DNA from: RPQJ01 sp963754125
Lineage (GTDB): Bacteria; Pseudomonadota; Gammaproteobacteria; Steroidobacterales; Steroidobacteraceae
Direction: 5' to 3'
NCBI GenBank assembly: GCA_963754125.1
Contig: CAVWEX010000001.1
Coordinates: 62,001-126,000 of the forward strand
DNA length: 64,000 nt
The position numbers were made by a program, and so were the translations under genes. The notes under the pieces are model-generated. The model ran no database searches. It saw only the letters and a list, made by a program, of their open reading frames with translations, and was not told the DNA's origin. This document shows positions 25,068 to 37,869 of this stretch, in pieces (positions within the stretch are counted from its first letter, which is position 1; every line of letters starts with the position of its first letter).

Positions 25068-27859
25068 ATGGACAAGGGCTACTCGCCGCGCGACATCGAA
25101 TCGCGCCTGTACGCGACCTGGGAGGCGTCCGGCTGGTTCGCGCCCGCGGGCTCCGGCGCGCCGTACTGCATCATGATCCCGCCGCCCAACGTCACGGGCA
25201 CGCTGCACATGGGCCACGCGTTCCAGCACACGCTGATGGACGCGCTCACCCGCTTCCACCGCATGGAGGGCGACCGCGCGCTGTGGCAGCCGGGCACCGA
25301 CCACGCCGGCATCGCGACCCAGATGGTGGTCGAGCGGCAGCTGAACGGCGAGGGCAGGACGCGGCAGGATCTCGGTCGCGAGCGCTTCGTCGAGCGCGTG
25401 TGGGCGTGGAAGGAACAGTCGGGCGGCACGATCTCGAACCAGATGCGCCGCCTCGGCGACTCGGTGGACTGGTCGCGCGACCGCTTCACCATGGACGACG
25501 GACTCTCCGCGGCCGTCACCGAGGTGTTCGTGCGGCTGCACGAGAAGGGCCTCATCTACCGCGGCCAGCGCCTCGTGAACTGGGACCCGGTGCTGCACAC
25601 GGCGCTGTCCGACCTCGAAGTGGTCGCCGAGACCGAGGCCGGCAGCCTCTGGCACCTGCGCTACCCGCTCGCCGACGGCTCGGGCCACCTGGTCGTTGCC
25701 ACCACCCGCCCGGAGACGATGCTCGGCGACACGGCCGTGGCGGTGCATCCGGAGGACGAGCGCTACCGGCATCTCGTCGGGCGCGAGATCCGCCTGCCGC
25801 TCACCGACCGCGCGATCCCGATCATCGCCGACGACTACGTCGACCCGGCCTTCGGCAGCGGCTGCGTCAAGATCACGCCCGCGCACGACTTCAACGACAG
25901 CGAGATCGGCAAGCGCCACGGCCTCGCCGTGATCAACGTGCTCACCGCCGACGCCGCGATGAACGACGCGGTGCCGGCCGCCTACCGCGGGCTCGACCGC
26001 TTCGAGGCGCGCAAGCGCGTCGTGGCCGACCTCGAGGCCGCGGGCCTGCTCGAGAAGGTCGAGCCGCACACCCTGCCGGTGCCGCGCGGCGACCGCAGCG
26101 GCGCCGTGCTCGAGCCGTGGCTCACCGACCAGTGGTACGTGCGCATCGCCCCGCTCGCCGAGCCCGCAATCCGCGCGGTCGAGGACGGCCGCATCCGCTT
26201 CGTGCCGGACAACTGGGCGAAGACCTACTTCCAGTGGATGCGCAACATCCAGGACTGGTGCATCAGCCGCCAGCTCTGGTGGGGCCACCGCATCCCCGCC
26301 TGGTACGACGACACGGGGCAGGTGTATGTCGCGCGCACGGAGGCCGAGGCGCTCGCGGCCGCCGCCGCTCGCCATGGCCGCGACGTGCCGCTCACCCGCG
26401 ACGAGGACGTGCTCGACACCTGGTTCAGCTCGGCGCTGTGGCCGTTCTCGACGCTCGGCTGGCCGCAGAAGACGCAGGAACTGGCGGGCTTCTACCCCTC
26501 GAGCGTGCTCGTGACGGGCTTCGACATCATCTTCTTCTGGGTCGCCCGGATGATCATGATGGGCCTCGAGTTCATGGGCGACGTGCCGTTCCGCGAGGTC
26601 TACATCACGGGCCTGATCCGCGACGAGCACGGCCAGAAGATGTCGAAGTCGAAGGGCAACATCATCGACCCGCTCGACCTGATCGACGGCATCGAGCTCG
26701 AGGCGCTCGTCGCCAAGCGCACCACCGGCCTGATGCAGCCGCAGATGAAGGCCGCGATCGAGAAGGCGACCCGCAAGCAGTTCCCGCAGGGCATCCCAGC
26801 CTACGGCACCGACGCGCTGCGCTTCACCTTCGCCTCGCTCGCCACCATGGGCCGCGACATCCGCTTCGACCTCGGGCGCGTCGAGGGCTACCGCAACTTC
26901 TGCAACAAGCTCTGGAACGCGGCGCGCTTCGTGCTGATGAACACCGAGCCCCACGCCGAGGACACGGCCGGGGGCGAGGCCGAGCACGCCGTGGCCGACC
27001 GCTGGATCCGCGGCCGGATGGGCGCCGCCGTGCACGAAGTGCGCAAGGCGCTCGACGGCTACCGCTTCGACCTCGCCGCGCAGGCGGCCTACGAGTTCGT
27101 GTGGTACGAGTTCTGCGACTGGTACCTCGAGATCGCCAAGGCGGCGCTGCAGTCGCCCGATGCGTCGCCCGCCGTGAAGCGCGGCACGCGCCGCACGCTG
27201 GTCGAGGTGCTCGAAGCGACGCTGCGGCTGCTGCATCCGTTCATGCCCTTCATTACCGAGGAGATCTGGCAGCGGGTCGCACCGCTCGCCGGCCGCGCGG
27301 GTCCGAGCGTGATGCTCGAGCCGTACCCGCGGCCCGCGGACTTCCCGATGGACGAAGACGCCGACCGGCAGGTCGCGGCGTTCAAGGCCGTGGTGCTCGG
27401 CATCCGCCAGATCCGCGGCGAGCTCGACGTGCCGCACTCGCGCGCCACGCCCGTCTTCGTGCGCTCCGACCGCGCCGGCGACGGCGCGGCGCTTGCGACG
27501 CTCGCCCCGGCGATCGCGCGGGTCGCCAACCTCGAATCGCTCACGGTGATCGCCTCCGAGGCCGACCTGCCGCCCTGCGCCATCGCCATCGTGGACGGCG
27601 TGAGCGTACTCGCGCCGTTCGCCCGGCTGGTGGACGACGTCTCCGCGGAGATTGCGCGCCTCGACAAGCGCCGCGCCAAGGCCGGTCAGGAACGGGATCG
27701 CTGCGCGGCCAAGCTCGGCAATGCGAACTTCGTCGCCAATGCGCCGCCCGAGGTCGTCGCCCAGGAGCAGGCCCGCATCGCCGAGTTCGAGCGACAGCTC
27801 GCGCAGCTCGGCGAGCAGCGCCGGCGCCTCGCCGCGCTGCAGCCCGACGGGAGCGCGGC

Positions 27860-27863
<4 letters not shown>
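25068..27863 (+). CDS. valS: Valyl-tRNA synthetase
   Basis: 931 residues, the usual length. Class I signatures: PPPNVTGTLHMGHAFQHTL (HIGH-like, residues ~42-60) and GQKMSKSKGN (KMSKS, about residues 521-530). The editing domain block TTRPETMLGDTAVAVHPEDE, the anticodon-binding domain, and the C-terminal coiled coil (DKRRAKAGQERDRCAAKLG ... LAQLGEQRRRLAAL) are all intact. Reads through without frameshift. Its ATGA overlap with the next gene ties it to the MoxR operon. Confidence 0.97.
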
Positions 27864-28819
<956 letters not shown>

Positions 28820-28825
28820 GACCCG

Positions 28826-29812
28826 ATGGCTGAACCGTCCCGCGGACTGCGCTCGGCCCTCGACGCGCGCGTACAGGCGTGGATCCGGCGGCGGCAGGGC
28901 CCCGACCCGGACCCCGTGCGCCTCGACCGGCGGCGCATCTACATCCTGCCCACGGCGCCCGGCCTCGGCTACGCGGCCATGGTGTTCGCGATGATCCTGG
29001 GCGGCCTCAACTTCGGCAACAACCTCGGGCTCGGCCTCGCCTTCCTGCTTGCGAGCATCGGCCTCGTCGCCATGCACCACTGCCACGGCAACCTGGTCGG
29101 GCTCGAGCTGCGGCTGGCCGCCGCGGAATCGACGTTCGCCGGCGGCGAGGTCGCCTTCCGGTTGCTGCTCGAGAATCCCTCGGTCGTGGCGCGACCCCAG
29201 ATCGAACTCGCCGCCGGTGCCGCGCCGCCGCGCGTGGCGGACCTGCCGGCGACCGGTCCGGCGACCGTCGAATTGCGGCTGCCGGCGCCACGCCGCGGTC
29301 GCGTGCCGCTCGCGCGCTACACGGTGGCGACGCGGCATCCGCTCGGGCTGTTCCGGGCCTGGGCGGTGGTGCACGGCGATCACCACGCGATCGCGTGGCC
29401 GGTGCCCGTCGCCCGCGGCCGCACGCCGCCCGGCGTCGAGACCGACACCGGCGGCGCGCAGGACCGCGCGCAGGGCGAGCACGACTTCGCCGGCTTGCGA
29501 CCGTTCCAGCCCGGCGACTCGCTGCGCCGCATCGCCTGGAAGGCCTATGCGCGCGGCCAGGGCCTGCTCACCAAGCAGTACGCCGGCACCGACGTCGTGT
29601 CGCACGTGTTCGACTGGGACGCGCTCCCGGCGCTCGGCACGGAGGCGCGGCTCGCGCAGCTGTGCCGGTGGGTGCTCGACGCGCACGAGCGCGGCGAGGC
29701 CTACGGGCTGCGCCTGCCCGGGGTCGTGATCGAGCCGAACGTCGGTCCCGGGCAGCGCGAGCGCTGCCTCAACGCGCTCGCGTTGCACGAGGACGGCCGT
29801 GGCCGCGCCTGA
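28826..29812 (+). CDS. DUF58 domain protein
   Basis: 328 residues. N-terminal pair of spans (GLGYAAMVFAMILGGLNFGN and NLGLGLAFLLASIGLVAMHH), a beta-rich middle part, and the DUF58 core with GEHDFAGLRPFQPGDSLRRI and AWKAYARGQGLLTKQYAG, containing the conserved Arg-x-Tyr/Phe-x-x-Gly-Asp region. Function is not established; partner of MoxR ATPases. It overlaps the next gene by 14 bases. Confidence 0.92.
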   Translation: MAEPSRGLRSALDARVQAWIRRRQGPDPDPVRLDRRRIYILPTAPGLGYAAMVFAMILGGLNFGNNLGLGLAFLLASIGLVAMHHCHGNLVGLELRLAAAESTFAGGEVAFRLLLENPSVVARPQIELAAGAAPPRVADLPATGPATVELRLPAPRRGRVPLARYTVATRHPLGLFRAWAVVHGDHHAIAWPVPVARGRTPPGVETDTGGAQDRAQGEHDFAGLRPFQPGDSLRRIAWKAYARGQGLLTKQYAGTDVVSHVFDWDALPALGTEARLAQLCRWVLDAHERGEAYGLRLPGVVIEPNVGPGQRERCLNALALHEDGRGRA

Positions 29813-31784
29813 GCCGGGCGCCACTTCCGGCGCTGCATCCGGCACCGGGCCGTTGCGCGGGCTCGGCTGGATCCTGGCGGCGCTGCTGGTCGCGCTCGGG
29901 CCGCACCTGCCGTTCCTGCCGCCCTGGGCGACGCTGCTCGTGGTCGCGGCCTGCGCCTGGCGCTGGGCGGCCGATCGCCGCGGCTGGCCGCTGGTGCCCC
30001 GGTGGCTGCGGATCGTCGTGCTCGTGATCGTGCCGCTCGCGGTGCTCGGTTCCTACCGCACGGTGAACGGAATCGAGGCGGGCACCGTATTCCTCGCGCT
30101 CATGGCGGGCGTGAAGCTGCTCGAGACGCGCGCCTCGCGCGACCTCACGGTGCTCGCGTTCATCGCGTACTTCCTGCTGTACGCGGCCATGCTGCGCGAC
30201 CAGCGACTGCCGCAGCTGCCCTACCTGCTGGCCGGCGTGGCCTTCGTCACGGCGGCGCTGCTGCGCGTGCACGCGGGTGCGGGCGGCAACTCGCCGCGCG
30301 AGGTGCTGGTGCGCGCCGGCGCGCTCTCGCTGCAGGCGCTGCCGCTCGCCGTGTTGCTGTTCGTGCTGTTCCCGCGGCTGCCGGGGCCGTTCTGGGGCGT
30401 GGCGGCCGGCCAGTCGGCACGCACCGGGCTCGGCGACGAGATGACGCCGGGCGAGATCTCCGACCTCAGCGCTTCGGGCGAAGTGGCCTTCCGCGTACGC
30501 TTCGACGGCGCGCTGCCGCCACCCGCCCAGCGTTACTGGCGCGGCCCCGTGCTGCACGAGTTCGACGGCCGCACCTGGCGGCGGCCGCGCGCGCAGGCCT
30601 TCCCGGAGCAGGCGGTGGTGATGCTCGGCGCCCCGGTGGACTACCAGATCACGCTCGAGCCGACCGACCGGCCGTGGATCCTCGCGCTCGACATCCCGGC
30701 GCAGTGGCCGGAGCGCGAGGCGTACCGCACGTACGATTTCCAGCTCGTGGCACCGCGACGCCTGACGGAGGTCTCGTCGTTCCGGCTGCGCTCCTACCCG
30801 CGATTCGTGGCGGGGGCCGAGCTGCCCCGGTCACTGCGCCGCAAGGGCCTGCAGCTGCCGCCCGAAGGCAACCCGCGCAGCCGCGCGCTCGCGGCCGAGC
30901 TGGTGGCGCGCCATCGCGACCCGCTCGCCGTCTCCGAGGCACTGCTCACGATGTTCCGCGAGCAGCCCTTCGTCTACACGCTCGACCCGCCCCGGCTCGC
31001 CGACAACGCGATGGACGAGTTCCTGTTCGAGACGCGACGCGGCTTCTGCGAGCACTACGCGGCTGCGTTCACGCTGGTGATGCGCGCAGCCGGCGTGCCG
31101 GCGCGCGTGGTCACCGGTTACCAGGGCGGCGAGTTCAATCCGCTCGGCGGCTACCTGATCGTGCGCCAGTCGGACGCGCATGCCTGGTCCGAGATCTGGG
31201 TCGAGGGACGTGGCTGGCTGCGCGTGGATCCCACGGCCGCCGTGGCGCCGGAGCGCATCGAGCGAGGCCTGATCGGCGCGATGGACGAGTCCGAGCCCGT
31301 GCCCGGCCGCCTGCGCGACGCGAGCGAGCTGTGGGCCCAGGTGACGCTCGGCTGGGACACCGTCAACGACTTCTGGAACGAGCGCGTCGTGCGCTTCAAC
31401 GCGACGCGCCAGATGAACCTGCTCGAGCGGCTCGGCATCGACGACCCGGACTGGCGCACGCTCGGCCTCGGCATGGCCGCGAGCCTCGCCGCCTTCTTCA
31501 CGTCGCTGTCCCTGTACCTGGCGTGGCGCTTCCGTGGGCCGCCGCGCGACTGGCCGGCGCGGCTGCACGCGATCGTGACGCGACGCCTGCGCCGCCGCGG
31601 GCTGGTGCCGGGCCCGACCGAAGGGCCGGTGGCGTTCCTCGAGCGCGCGGCGGCAGCCTGCCCCGATCTCGCCGTCGACCTCGAGTCGATCCGGGGCCTC
31701 TATGCCGGCCTGCGTTACGGCCCGCGCCCGACCGACGCCGACCTGCGTCGCCTCAAGGAACTCGTCAACCGGCTGCGGGCCTGA
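29799..31784 (+). CDS. Membrane-bound transglutaminase-like protein (TgpA/DUF3488 type)
   Basis: 661 residues from GTG 29799. Five or six N-terminal spans (~residues 18-190), then a periplasmic domain with the transglutaminase triad: Cys about residue 417 in RRGFCEHYAAAFTLVMRAAG, His about 461 in SDAHAWSEIWVEGRGW and the Asp in RVDPTAA. A further C-terminal span (LGMAASLAAFFTSLSLYLAW) and a DUF4129-like cytoplasmic end follow. In Pseudomonas the homologue TgpA is essential and sits in the same moxR-DUF58 arrangement. Substrate in the envelope unknown. Confidence 0.94.
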   Translation: MAAPEPGATSGAASGTGPLRGLGWILAALLVALGPHLPFLPPWATLLVVAACAWRWAADRRGWPLVPRWLRIVVLVIVPLAVLGSYRTVNGIEAGTVFLALMAGVKLLETRASRDLTVLAFIAYFLLYAAMLRDQRLPQLPYLLAGVAFVTAALLRVHAGAGGNSPREVLVRAGALSLQALPLAVLLFVLFPRLPGPFWGVAAGQSARTGLGDEMTPGEISDLSASGEVAFRVRFDGALPPPAQRYWRGPVLHEFDGRTWRRPRAQAFPEQAVVMLGAPVDYQITLEPTDRPWILALDIPAQWPEREAYRTYDFQLVAPRRLTEVSSFRLRSYPRFVAGAELPRSLRRKGLQLPPEGNPRSRALAAELVARHRDPLAVSEALLTMFREQPFVYTLDPPRLADNAMDEFLFETRRGFCEHYAAAFTLVMRAAGVPARVVTGYQGGEFNPLGGYLIVRQSDAHAWSEIWVEGRGWLRVDPTAAVAPERIERGLIGAMDESEPVPGRLRDASELWAQVTLGWDTVNDFWNERVVRFNATRQMNLLERLGIDDPDWRTLGLGMAASLAAFFTSLSLYLAWRFRGPPRDWPARLHAIVTRRLRRRGLVPGPTEGPVAFLERAAAACPDLAVDLESIRGLYAGLRYGPRPTDADLRRLKELVNRLRA

Positions 31785-31835
31785 TCCGTGGGCTCGGGTA
31801 TGCTGGGACGGGTCGAAAACCAGGGGATGAGACGA

Positions 31836-32102
31836 ATGCCGGACCTCAACAAGCAGTTCGAGACCGCCGTGGCCGACGTCAAGACGCTCACCAAGCGTCC
31901 CGACAACGAGGACATGCTGCGGCTGTATGCGCACTACAAGCAGGCGACCGCGGGGGACGTGACGGGCGATCGTCCCGGCGCCCTCGATTTCGCCAATCGC
32001 GCCAAGTTCGACGCCTGGACCAAGCTCAAGGGCACGGACTCGACGAAGGCGAAAGAGGCCTACGTCAAGCTGGTCGAGCGCCTGAAGAAATCCTACGGCT
32101 GA
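31836..32102 (+). CDS. Acyl-CoA-binding protein
   Basis: 88 residues. MPDLNKQFETAVADVKTLTK, DNEDMLRLYAHYKQATAGDV and FANRAKFDAWTKLKGTDSTK followed by AKEAYVKLVERLKKSYG match the four-helix ACBP fold, with the Tyr and Lys residues that hold the CoA moiety. Binds long-chain acyl-CoA in the cytoplasm. I take ATG 31836; ATG 31827 would add three residues and cannot be excluded. Short gap to the next gene. Confidence 0.92.
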   Translation: MPDLNKQFETAVADVKTLTKRPDNEDMLRLYAHYKQATAGDVTGDRPGALDFANRAKFDAWTKLKGTDSTKAKEAYVKLVERLKKSYG

Positions 32103-32109
32103 GATCGCG

Positions 32110-32916
32110 GTGACGCCGATCGTCGCGATCGCCATCGTCGCGATCGGCGTGCTCGCGTGGCTGGTCGCCGCGCCCTGGTGGCGAGCGCGGCGTCGCGCGG
32201 CTCGCATGGCCGAGCCCTTGTCGGCCGGCGCGCGCGCGGCCATCGAGCGCAATGTGCCCGCCGTGCGAGGACTGCCGCCCGCGCTGCGGACACGCCTCGA
32301 GTCACTGATGGGCGCGTTCGTCGCCGAGAAGGAATTCATCGGCTGCAACGGCCTCGTGGTCACCGACGAGATCCGGGCCACCCTCGCCGCCCTCGCCTGC
32401 CTGCTGGTGCTCGGCCGGCGCGGCCACTACGACGCACTGCACTCGGTGCTGGTGTATCCGACCGCGTTCTGGGTCGAGGACGAGATCGAGGACGAGGCCG
32501 GCGTGATCGAGCAGCGCCGGCGCGTGCTGTCCGGCGAGGCCTGGGAATCGAGCCGCATCATCCTGTCGTGGGACGACGTCCTCGAAGCGGCGCGCGCCCC
32601 CGGCGAGGGCTACAACGTCGCCCTGCACGAGTTCGCGCACTATCTCGACGCCGAGGGGGCGGGCCTCGCCGGGGGCGGCCGCCCCGTGAGCGCCTGGGCC
32701 GCCGACCTCGCGCTCGAGTTCGATGCGATGCTCGATGCGGTGGATCGCGGCGAGTACACGTTCCTCGATCCGTATGCGGCCGAGGACGAGGCCGAGTTCT
32801 TCGCGGTCGCGACCGAGGACTTCTTCGACCGCGCCGCCGAACTGCGCGCGGCCCATCCACGGCTCTACGCGCTGCTGCAGGAGTTCTACGCGCTCGATCC
32901 CGCGGCCTGGGGCTAG
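32110..32916 (+). CDS. mtfA: MtfA-type zinc peptidase (M90)
   Basis: 268 residues from GTG 32110. N-terminal membrane span (IVAIAIVAIGVLAWLVAAPW), which enteric MtfA lacks, then the MtfA domain with FIGCNGLVVTDEIRATLAAL, VLVYPTAFWV and the zinc motif HEFAHYLD (His173, Glu174, His177), plus the distal Glu in DEAEFFAVATEDFF. In Escherichia coli MtfA sequesters the glucose repressor Mlc and has aminopeptidase activity. Related long, membrane-anchored forms exist; the role here is unknown. Confidence 0.92.
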   Translation: MTPIVAIAIVAIGVLAWLVAAPWWRARRRAARMAEPLSAGARAAIERNVPAVRGLPPALRTRLESLMGAFVAEKEFIGCNGLVVTDEIRATLAALACLLVLGRRGHYDALHSVLVYPTAFWVEDEIEDEAGVIEQRRRVLSGEAWESSRIILSWDDVLEAARAPGEGYNVALHEFAHYLDAEGAGLAGGGRPVSAWAADLALEFDAMLDAVDRGEYTFLDPYAAEDEAEFFAVATEDFFDRAAELRAAHPRLYALLQEFYALDPAAWG

Positions 32917-33000
32917 CCGGCCGTGCGCCCGCGTGGCGCAGTCCGGGCCGAGGCCGCATAATCGCGGCCCTTTTCCGCCCCTGCAGCGAAGCCCCAGCCC

Positions 33001-34668
<1,668 letters not shown>

Positions 34669-34697
34669 GCGCGGTAGACTGCGCCGGGGGTAACGGC

Positions 34698-36221
34698 ATG
34701 CCGACCGTGACGACAAGCAGGTCCGTGCTCGAGATCGACGGATCCCGGCTCACGCTGGCGGTGCTGCGCGACTTCGAGTCGCAGCGGCCGCGGCTGCGGC
34801 TGGCGAAGGCGGCGCGCGCGCGCATGCAGGCCTCGGTCGAGGCCGTCGCACGCGCGGTCTCGGGCGGCGCGGTCTCCTACGGCATCAACACCGGCTTCGG
34901 CGCCTTCGCCAACCGGGTCATCCCGGCCGCCCAGACCCGCAAGCTGCAGCTGAACCTGATCCGCAGCCACGCCTGCGGCACCGGCGAGCCGCTGCCGCCG
35001 CACGTCGTGCGCCGCATGCTGCTGCTCAAGGCCAACAGCCTCGCGGCGGGCTACTCCGGTGCGCGACCGCTGCTCGCCGAGATGCTGCTCGCGTTCCTCA
35101 ACGCCGACGTGCTGCCCGTCGTGCCCGCGCAGGGCTCGGTGGGGGCCTCGGGCGACCTCGCGCCGCTTGCGCACATCGGCCTGGCGCTGATCGGCGAGGG
35201 TGAGGCGCTGCACGATGGGCGGGCACTTGCGAACGAAGCCGTGCTGCGCGCCGCCGACCTCGAGCCGTTCGCGCCGCAGGCCAAGGAAGGACTCGCGCTG
35301 CTGAACGGCACGCAGTTGAGCCTGGCGCTGGCCCTCGAGGGACTCTTCCAGGCCGAGCGGCTGCTCGACACCTCGATCGTCGCGGGCGCCCTCACCGTCG
35401 AGGGGCTCGCCGGCAGCCACGCGCCGTTCGATGAACGCATCCAGGACGCGAGTCGCCTGCCCGGGCAGGTCGCGGTGGCCCGCCGCCTGCGCAGCCTGCT
35501 CACCGACAGCGAGATCCGCCAGAGCCACGAAAACTGCGAGCGCGTCCAGGATCCCTACGCGGTGCGCTGCATGCCGCAGGTGTTCGGCGCGGTCGAGCAC
35601 ACGCTCGAGCACGCGCGGCTGGTGCTGGGTGCGGCCGTCAACGGCGTGTCCGACAACCCGCTGATCTTCGGCGACGAGATCCTCTCGGGCGGCAACTTCC
35701 ACGCCGAGCCCGTCGGGTTCGTGAGCGACTTCCTCGCGATCGCGGTCGCCGAGCTCGCGAGCATCTCCGAGCGCCGCATCGACCTGCTCGACCGCCGCGT
35801 GAACCCGAACCTGAACATGTTCCTCGCGACCGAGCCCGGCCTCGAGTCGGGATTCATGATGGCGCACGTGACCGCGGCGGCGCTCGTTTCCGAGAACAAG
35901 ACCCTCGCGCACCCGGCCTCAGTGGACAGCCTGCCGACCTCCGCCGGCCAGGAGGACCACGTGAGCATGGCCCCCTGGGCCGGCCGCAAGCTGCTCGTAG
36001 TGTGCGCGAACACCGCGACGGTGCTCGGCATCGAGCTGCTCGCGGCGGCCCATGCCGTGGACTCCATGCAGCCGCTCACGACCACGCCCGAGCTGCAGCG
36101 CGTGCACGCGCTGATCCGCGAGCACGTGGCGCTGCAACGTCAAGACCACCGGCTCGACCGCGACATCGATACGCTCGCACGACTCGTCCGCGCCGGGGTC
36201 TGGTCGCGCTTCCTGGCCTGA
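34698..36221 (+). CDS. hutH: Histidine ammonia-lyase (aromatic amino-acid lyase family)
   Basis: 507 residues. The MIO cofactor triad Ala150-Ser151-Gly152 lies in GSVGASGDLAPLAHIGLALI. YGINTGFGAFANRVI (active-site Tyr), NGTQLSLA, DPYAVRCMPQVFG and FMMAHVTAAALVSENKTLAH fit bacterial HutH, which makes urocanate from histidine. No hutU, hutI or hutC is next to it, so either the pathway is scattered or this is another aromatic lyase of the family, such as those found in aryl polyene clusters. HutH is the more likely, because active-site loop residues are of the histidine type. Confidence 0.88.
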   Translation: MPTVTTSRSVLEIDGSRLTLAVLRDFESQRPRLRLAKAARARMQASVEAVARAVSGGAVSYGINTGFGAFANRVIPAAQTRKLQLNLIRSHACGTGEPLPPHVVRRMLLLKANSLAAGYSGARPLLAEMLLAFLNADVLPVVPAQGSVGASGDLAPLAHIGLALIGEGEALHDGRALANEAVLRAADLEPFAPQAKEGLALLNGTQLSLALALEGLFQAERLLDTSIVAGALTVEGLAGSHAPFDERIQDASRLPGQVAVARRLRSLLTDSEIRQSHENCERVQDPYAVRCMPQVFGAVEHTLEHARLVLGAAVNGVSDNPLIFGDEILSGGNFHAEPVGFVSDFLAIAVAELASISERRIDLLDRRVNPNLNMFLATEPGLESGFMMAHVTAAALVSENKTLAHPASVDSLPTSAGQEDHVSMAPWAGRKLLVVCANTATVLGIELLAAAHAVDSMQPLTTTPELQRVHALIREHVALQRQDHRLDRDIDTLARLVRAGVWSRFLA

Positions 36222-36223
36222 TC

Positions 36224-36874
36224 ATGAGCGCATCGCTGCTCGTGCTCGCCGGCTTTGCCCTGGTCACGGCGCTGCTCGCCTGGAGCCGCTGGCTCGCGGG
36301 ACGACGCTGGGCCGCGGCCGGCAACCTGCTGCTTGCGGTCGCGGCGACGGGATTGCTGGGAACCGCCTGGTCGGTCGTGCGAAACCTCGAGACCTACCAG
36401 CCCATGCGGCCGAACCAGACCGTGGCGGAAGTGTTCTTCGAACAGGCCGGCGTGCGGCGCTACCGCGCCACGCTCACGCGGCTGCCGTCCGGTCGCATGC
36501 AGGTCTTCGAACTCGAGGGGGATGAGTGGCGCCTCGACGCCCGAGGACTCGACTGGACGCCGCGCGCGGCCGCACTGGGTCTTCGACCGATCTACCAGCT
36601 CGAACTGCTCGAAGCCCGCACAGCTGAGGCCGCCGGCACGCCCGTCGGGCCGTCGAGCCGCTTCACCCTGCACGAAGCGCAAGGCACCGACCTGTGGTCG
36701 CGGCTCGGCGCAGGCTCGCGCTGGTCATGGGCGGCCAGGGCGCTGTCACTCCCGGGTTCGTGGCAACCCATGGCCCACCGTCAACGGTTCCACGTACGGC
36801 TCGACGGTGCCAACGCCCTCGCGGTCGTCGCCGGCCCGTCGCCGGTCGTCGAGCGCACCGCGCCTGCTCGCTGA
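36224..36874 (+). CDS. Membrane-anchored conserved hypothetical protein
   Basis: 216 residues from ATG 36224, two bases after the ammonia-lyase stop. Two N-terminal spans (SLLVLAGFALVTALLAWSRW and AAAGNLLLAVAATGLLGTAW), then a soluble part with QTVAEVFFEQAGVRRYRATL, RMQVFELEGDEWRLDARGLD, YQLELLEARTAEAAGT and the last segment WQPMAHRQRFHVRLDGANAL. This resembles a multidrug-transporter-annotated membrane protein family of Xanthomonadales and relatives, without known function. Tight spacing suggests co-transcription with the upstream gene. Confidence 0.75.
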   Translation: MSASLLVLAGFALVTALLAWSRWLAGRRWAAAGNLLLAVAATGLLGTAWSVVRNLETYQPMRPNQTVAEVFFEQAGVRRYRATLTRLPSGRMQVFELEGDEWRLDARGLDWTPRAAALGLRPIYQLELLEARTAEAAGTPVGPSSRFTLHEAQGTDLWSRLGAGSRWSWAARALSLPGSWQPMAHRQRFHVRLDGANALAVVAGPSPVVERTAPAR

Positions 36875-36965
36875 GCGCTCCGTCGCGAGCCCCGTGCCGC
36901 ACGAGCGGGCTTCGGCTACACTTGCGCTGGTCGCCAGCCCACGAACGCCGCCCAGAACGCCTCAC

Positions 36966-37682
36966 ATGTCCGTCTACATCGACGCGAACAGCCGACTTCA
37001 CCACGACCAGGAGCGCAGCCTCGCGCTCAACTGCCCGCACTGCCAGGTGTTCTCGCACATCACGCCGGTGTCGGTGCCGCAATTTGCCGAGCTGGCCGCG
37101 TCGCGGCCAAGCCACGTCGGGCTCGTGTACCGCTGCGACTCGTGCAATGCACCGATCTTCCTGCGCTTCGCCGTGAAGATCTACGGCGCGAGCCGCGTCG
37201 AGCTCGCCAACACCTTCGTCGAGCTCGAGCGGGCGCGCGAGAAGTTCAACTTCACCTACCTGCCCGAGGACATCGAAAAGCTGTTCCGCGAGGCGCTCGC
37301 CTGCTACTCGGCCGGCCAGTTCAACGCCTTCGCCTCGATGTGCCGGCGCACCGCGCAGACGGTCATCCGCGAACTCGGCGAGAACGGCCGCCTCCGCATC
37401 TTCAACCAGCTCGCCGAGGCGCGCGAGATGGCGGACATCGACGCCGAGACCTTCGCGACGGTGAAGAAGGTGATGTTCGGCAGCGACGCGGACCCGTGGC
37501 CATCGATGCCGGAGATCGGCGACTACGAGGCCGGCGTGCTGCTCGAGCTCGTCAAGGACGTGCTGTACGAAGCCTACGTGCGCCGCGGGAAGCTGCAGCA
37601 GTCCATGATGGTGCGGCGGTTTTTCTCCGAAGATTCGATCGACAAGATCACACAGATCGGCAAGGCCGCCGGCGCGGAGTGA
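36966..37682 (+). CDS. DUF4145-like zinc-ribbon protein
   Basis: 238 residues. CPHC (about residues 24-27) and CDSC (about 59-62) form a zinc ribbon. The remainder is helical: DIEKLFREALACYSAGQFNA, FASMCRRTAQTVIRELGENG, LRIFNQLAEAREMADI and EAGVLLELVKDVLYEAYVRR. This is the DUF4145 pattern, also met in defence and restriction contexts, but stand-alone forms like this one are widespread housekeeping genes of unknown role. Converges on the large lipoprotein gene. Confidence 0.8.
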   Translation: MSVYIDANSRLHHDQERSLALNCPHCQVFSHITPVSVPQFAELAASRPSHVGLVYRCDSCNAPIFLRFAVKIYGASRVELANTFVELERAREKFNFTYLPEDIEKLFREALACYSAGQFNAFASMCRRTAQTVIRELGENGRLRIFNQLAEAREMADIDAETFATVKKVMFGSDADPWPSMPEIGDYEAGVLLELVKDVLYEAYVRRGKLQQSMMVRRFFSEDSIDKITQIGKAAGAE

Positions 37683-37869
37683 AGCACTCGGCCGGCCGCC
37701 TCGCGACCGGGGACAGCCGCGCCGCCAAGGGCATGCTCGCCGACCTGCTGTCGGCCAGCTCGGCGTTGGACAGGACGCCTTAACCGTCGGCCTTGAAATC
37801 GAAGCAGGATGGGCTGTCGGCGAAGGCATGGACGTCCGCCGCCGAATCCGGCTCGCTTCAGGCATTCGC

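Noticed and set aside
24810..27437. 875-codon open frame on the minus strand opposite valS
   Set aside because: Mirror of valS codon structure in very GC-rich DNA; protein rich in Arg/His/Gly/Ala with no family likeness. The same applies to long antisense frames opposite cysN, moxR-DUF58, mtfA-ettA and hutH.
36966..37682. Defence-system role of the DUF4145-like protein
   Set aside because: DUF4145 occurs in restriction and other defence contexts, but no effector, nuclease or helicase gene is adjacent.
37682..37786. 34-codon frame overlapping the stop of the DUF4145-like gene (GTGA)
   Set aside because: Coupled start is suggestive, but composition is not protein-like and length is too small to judge without homologues.
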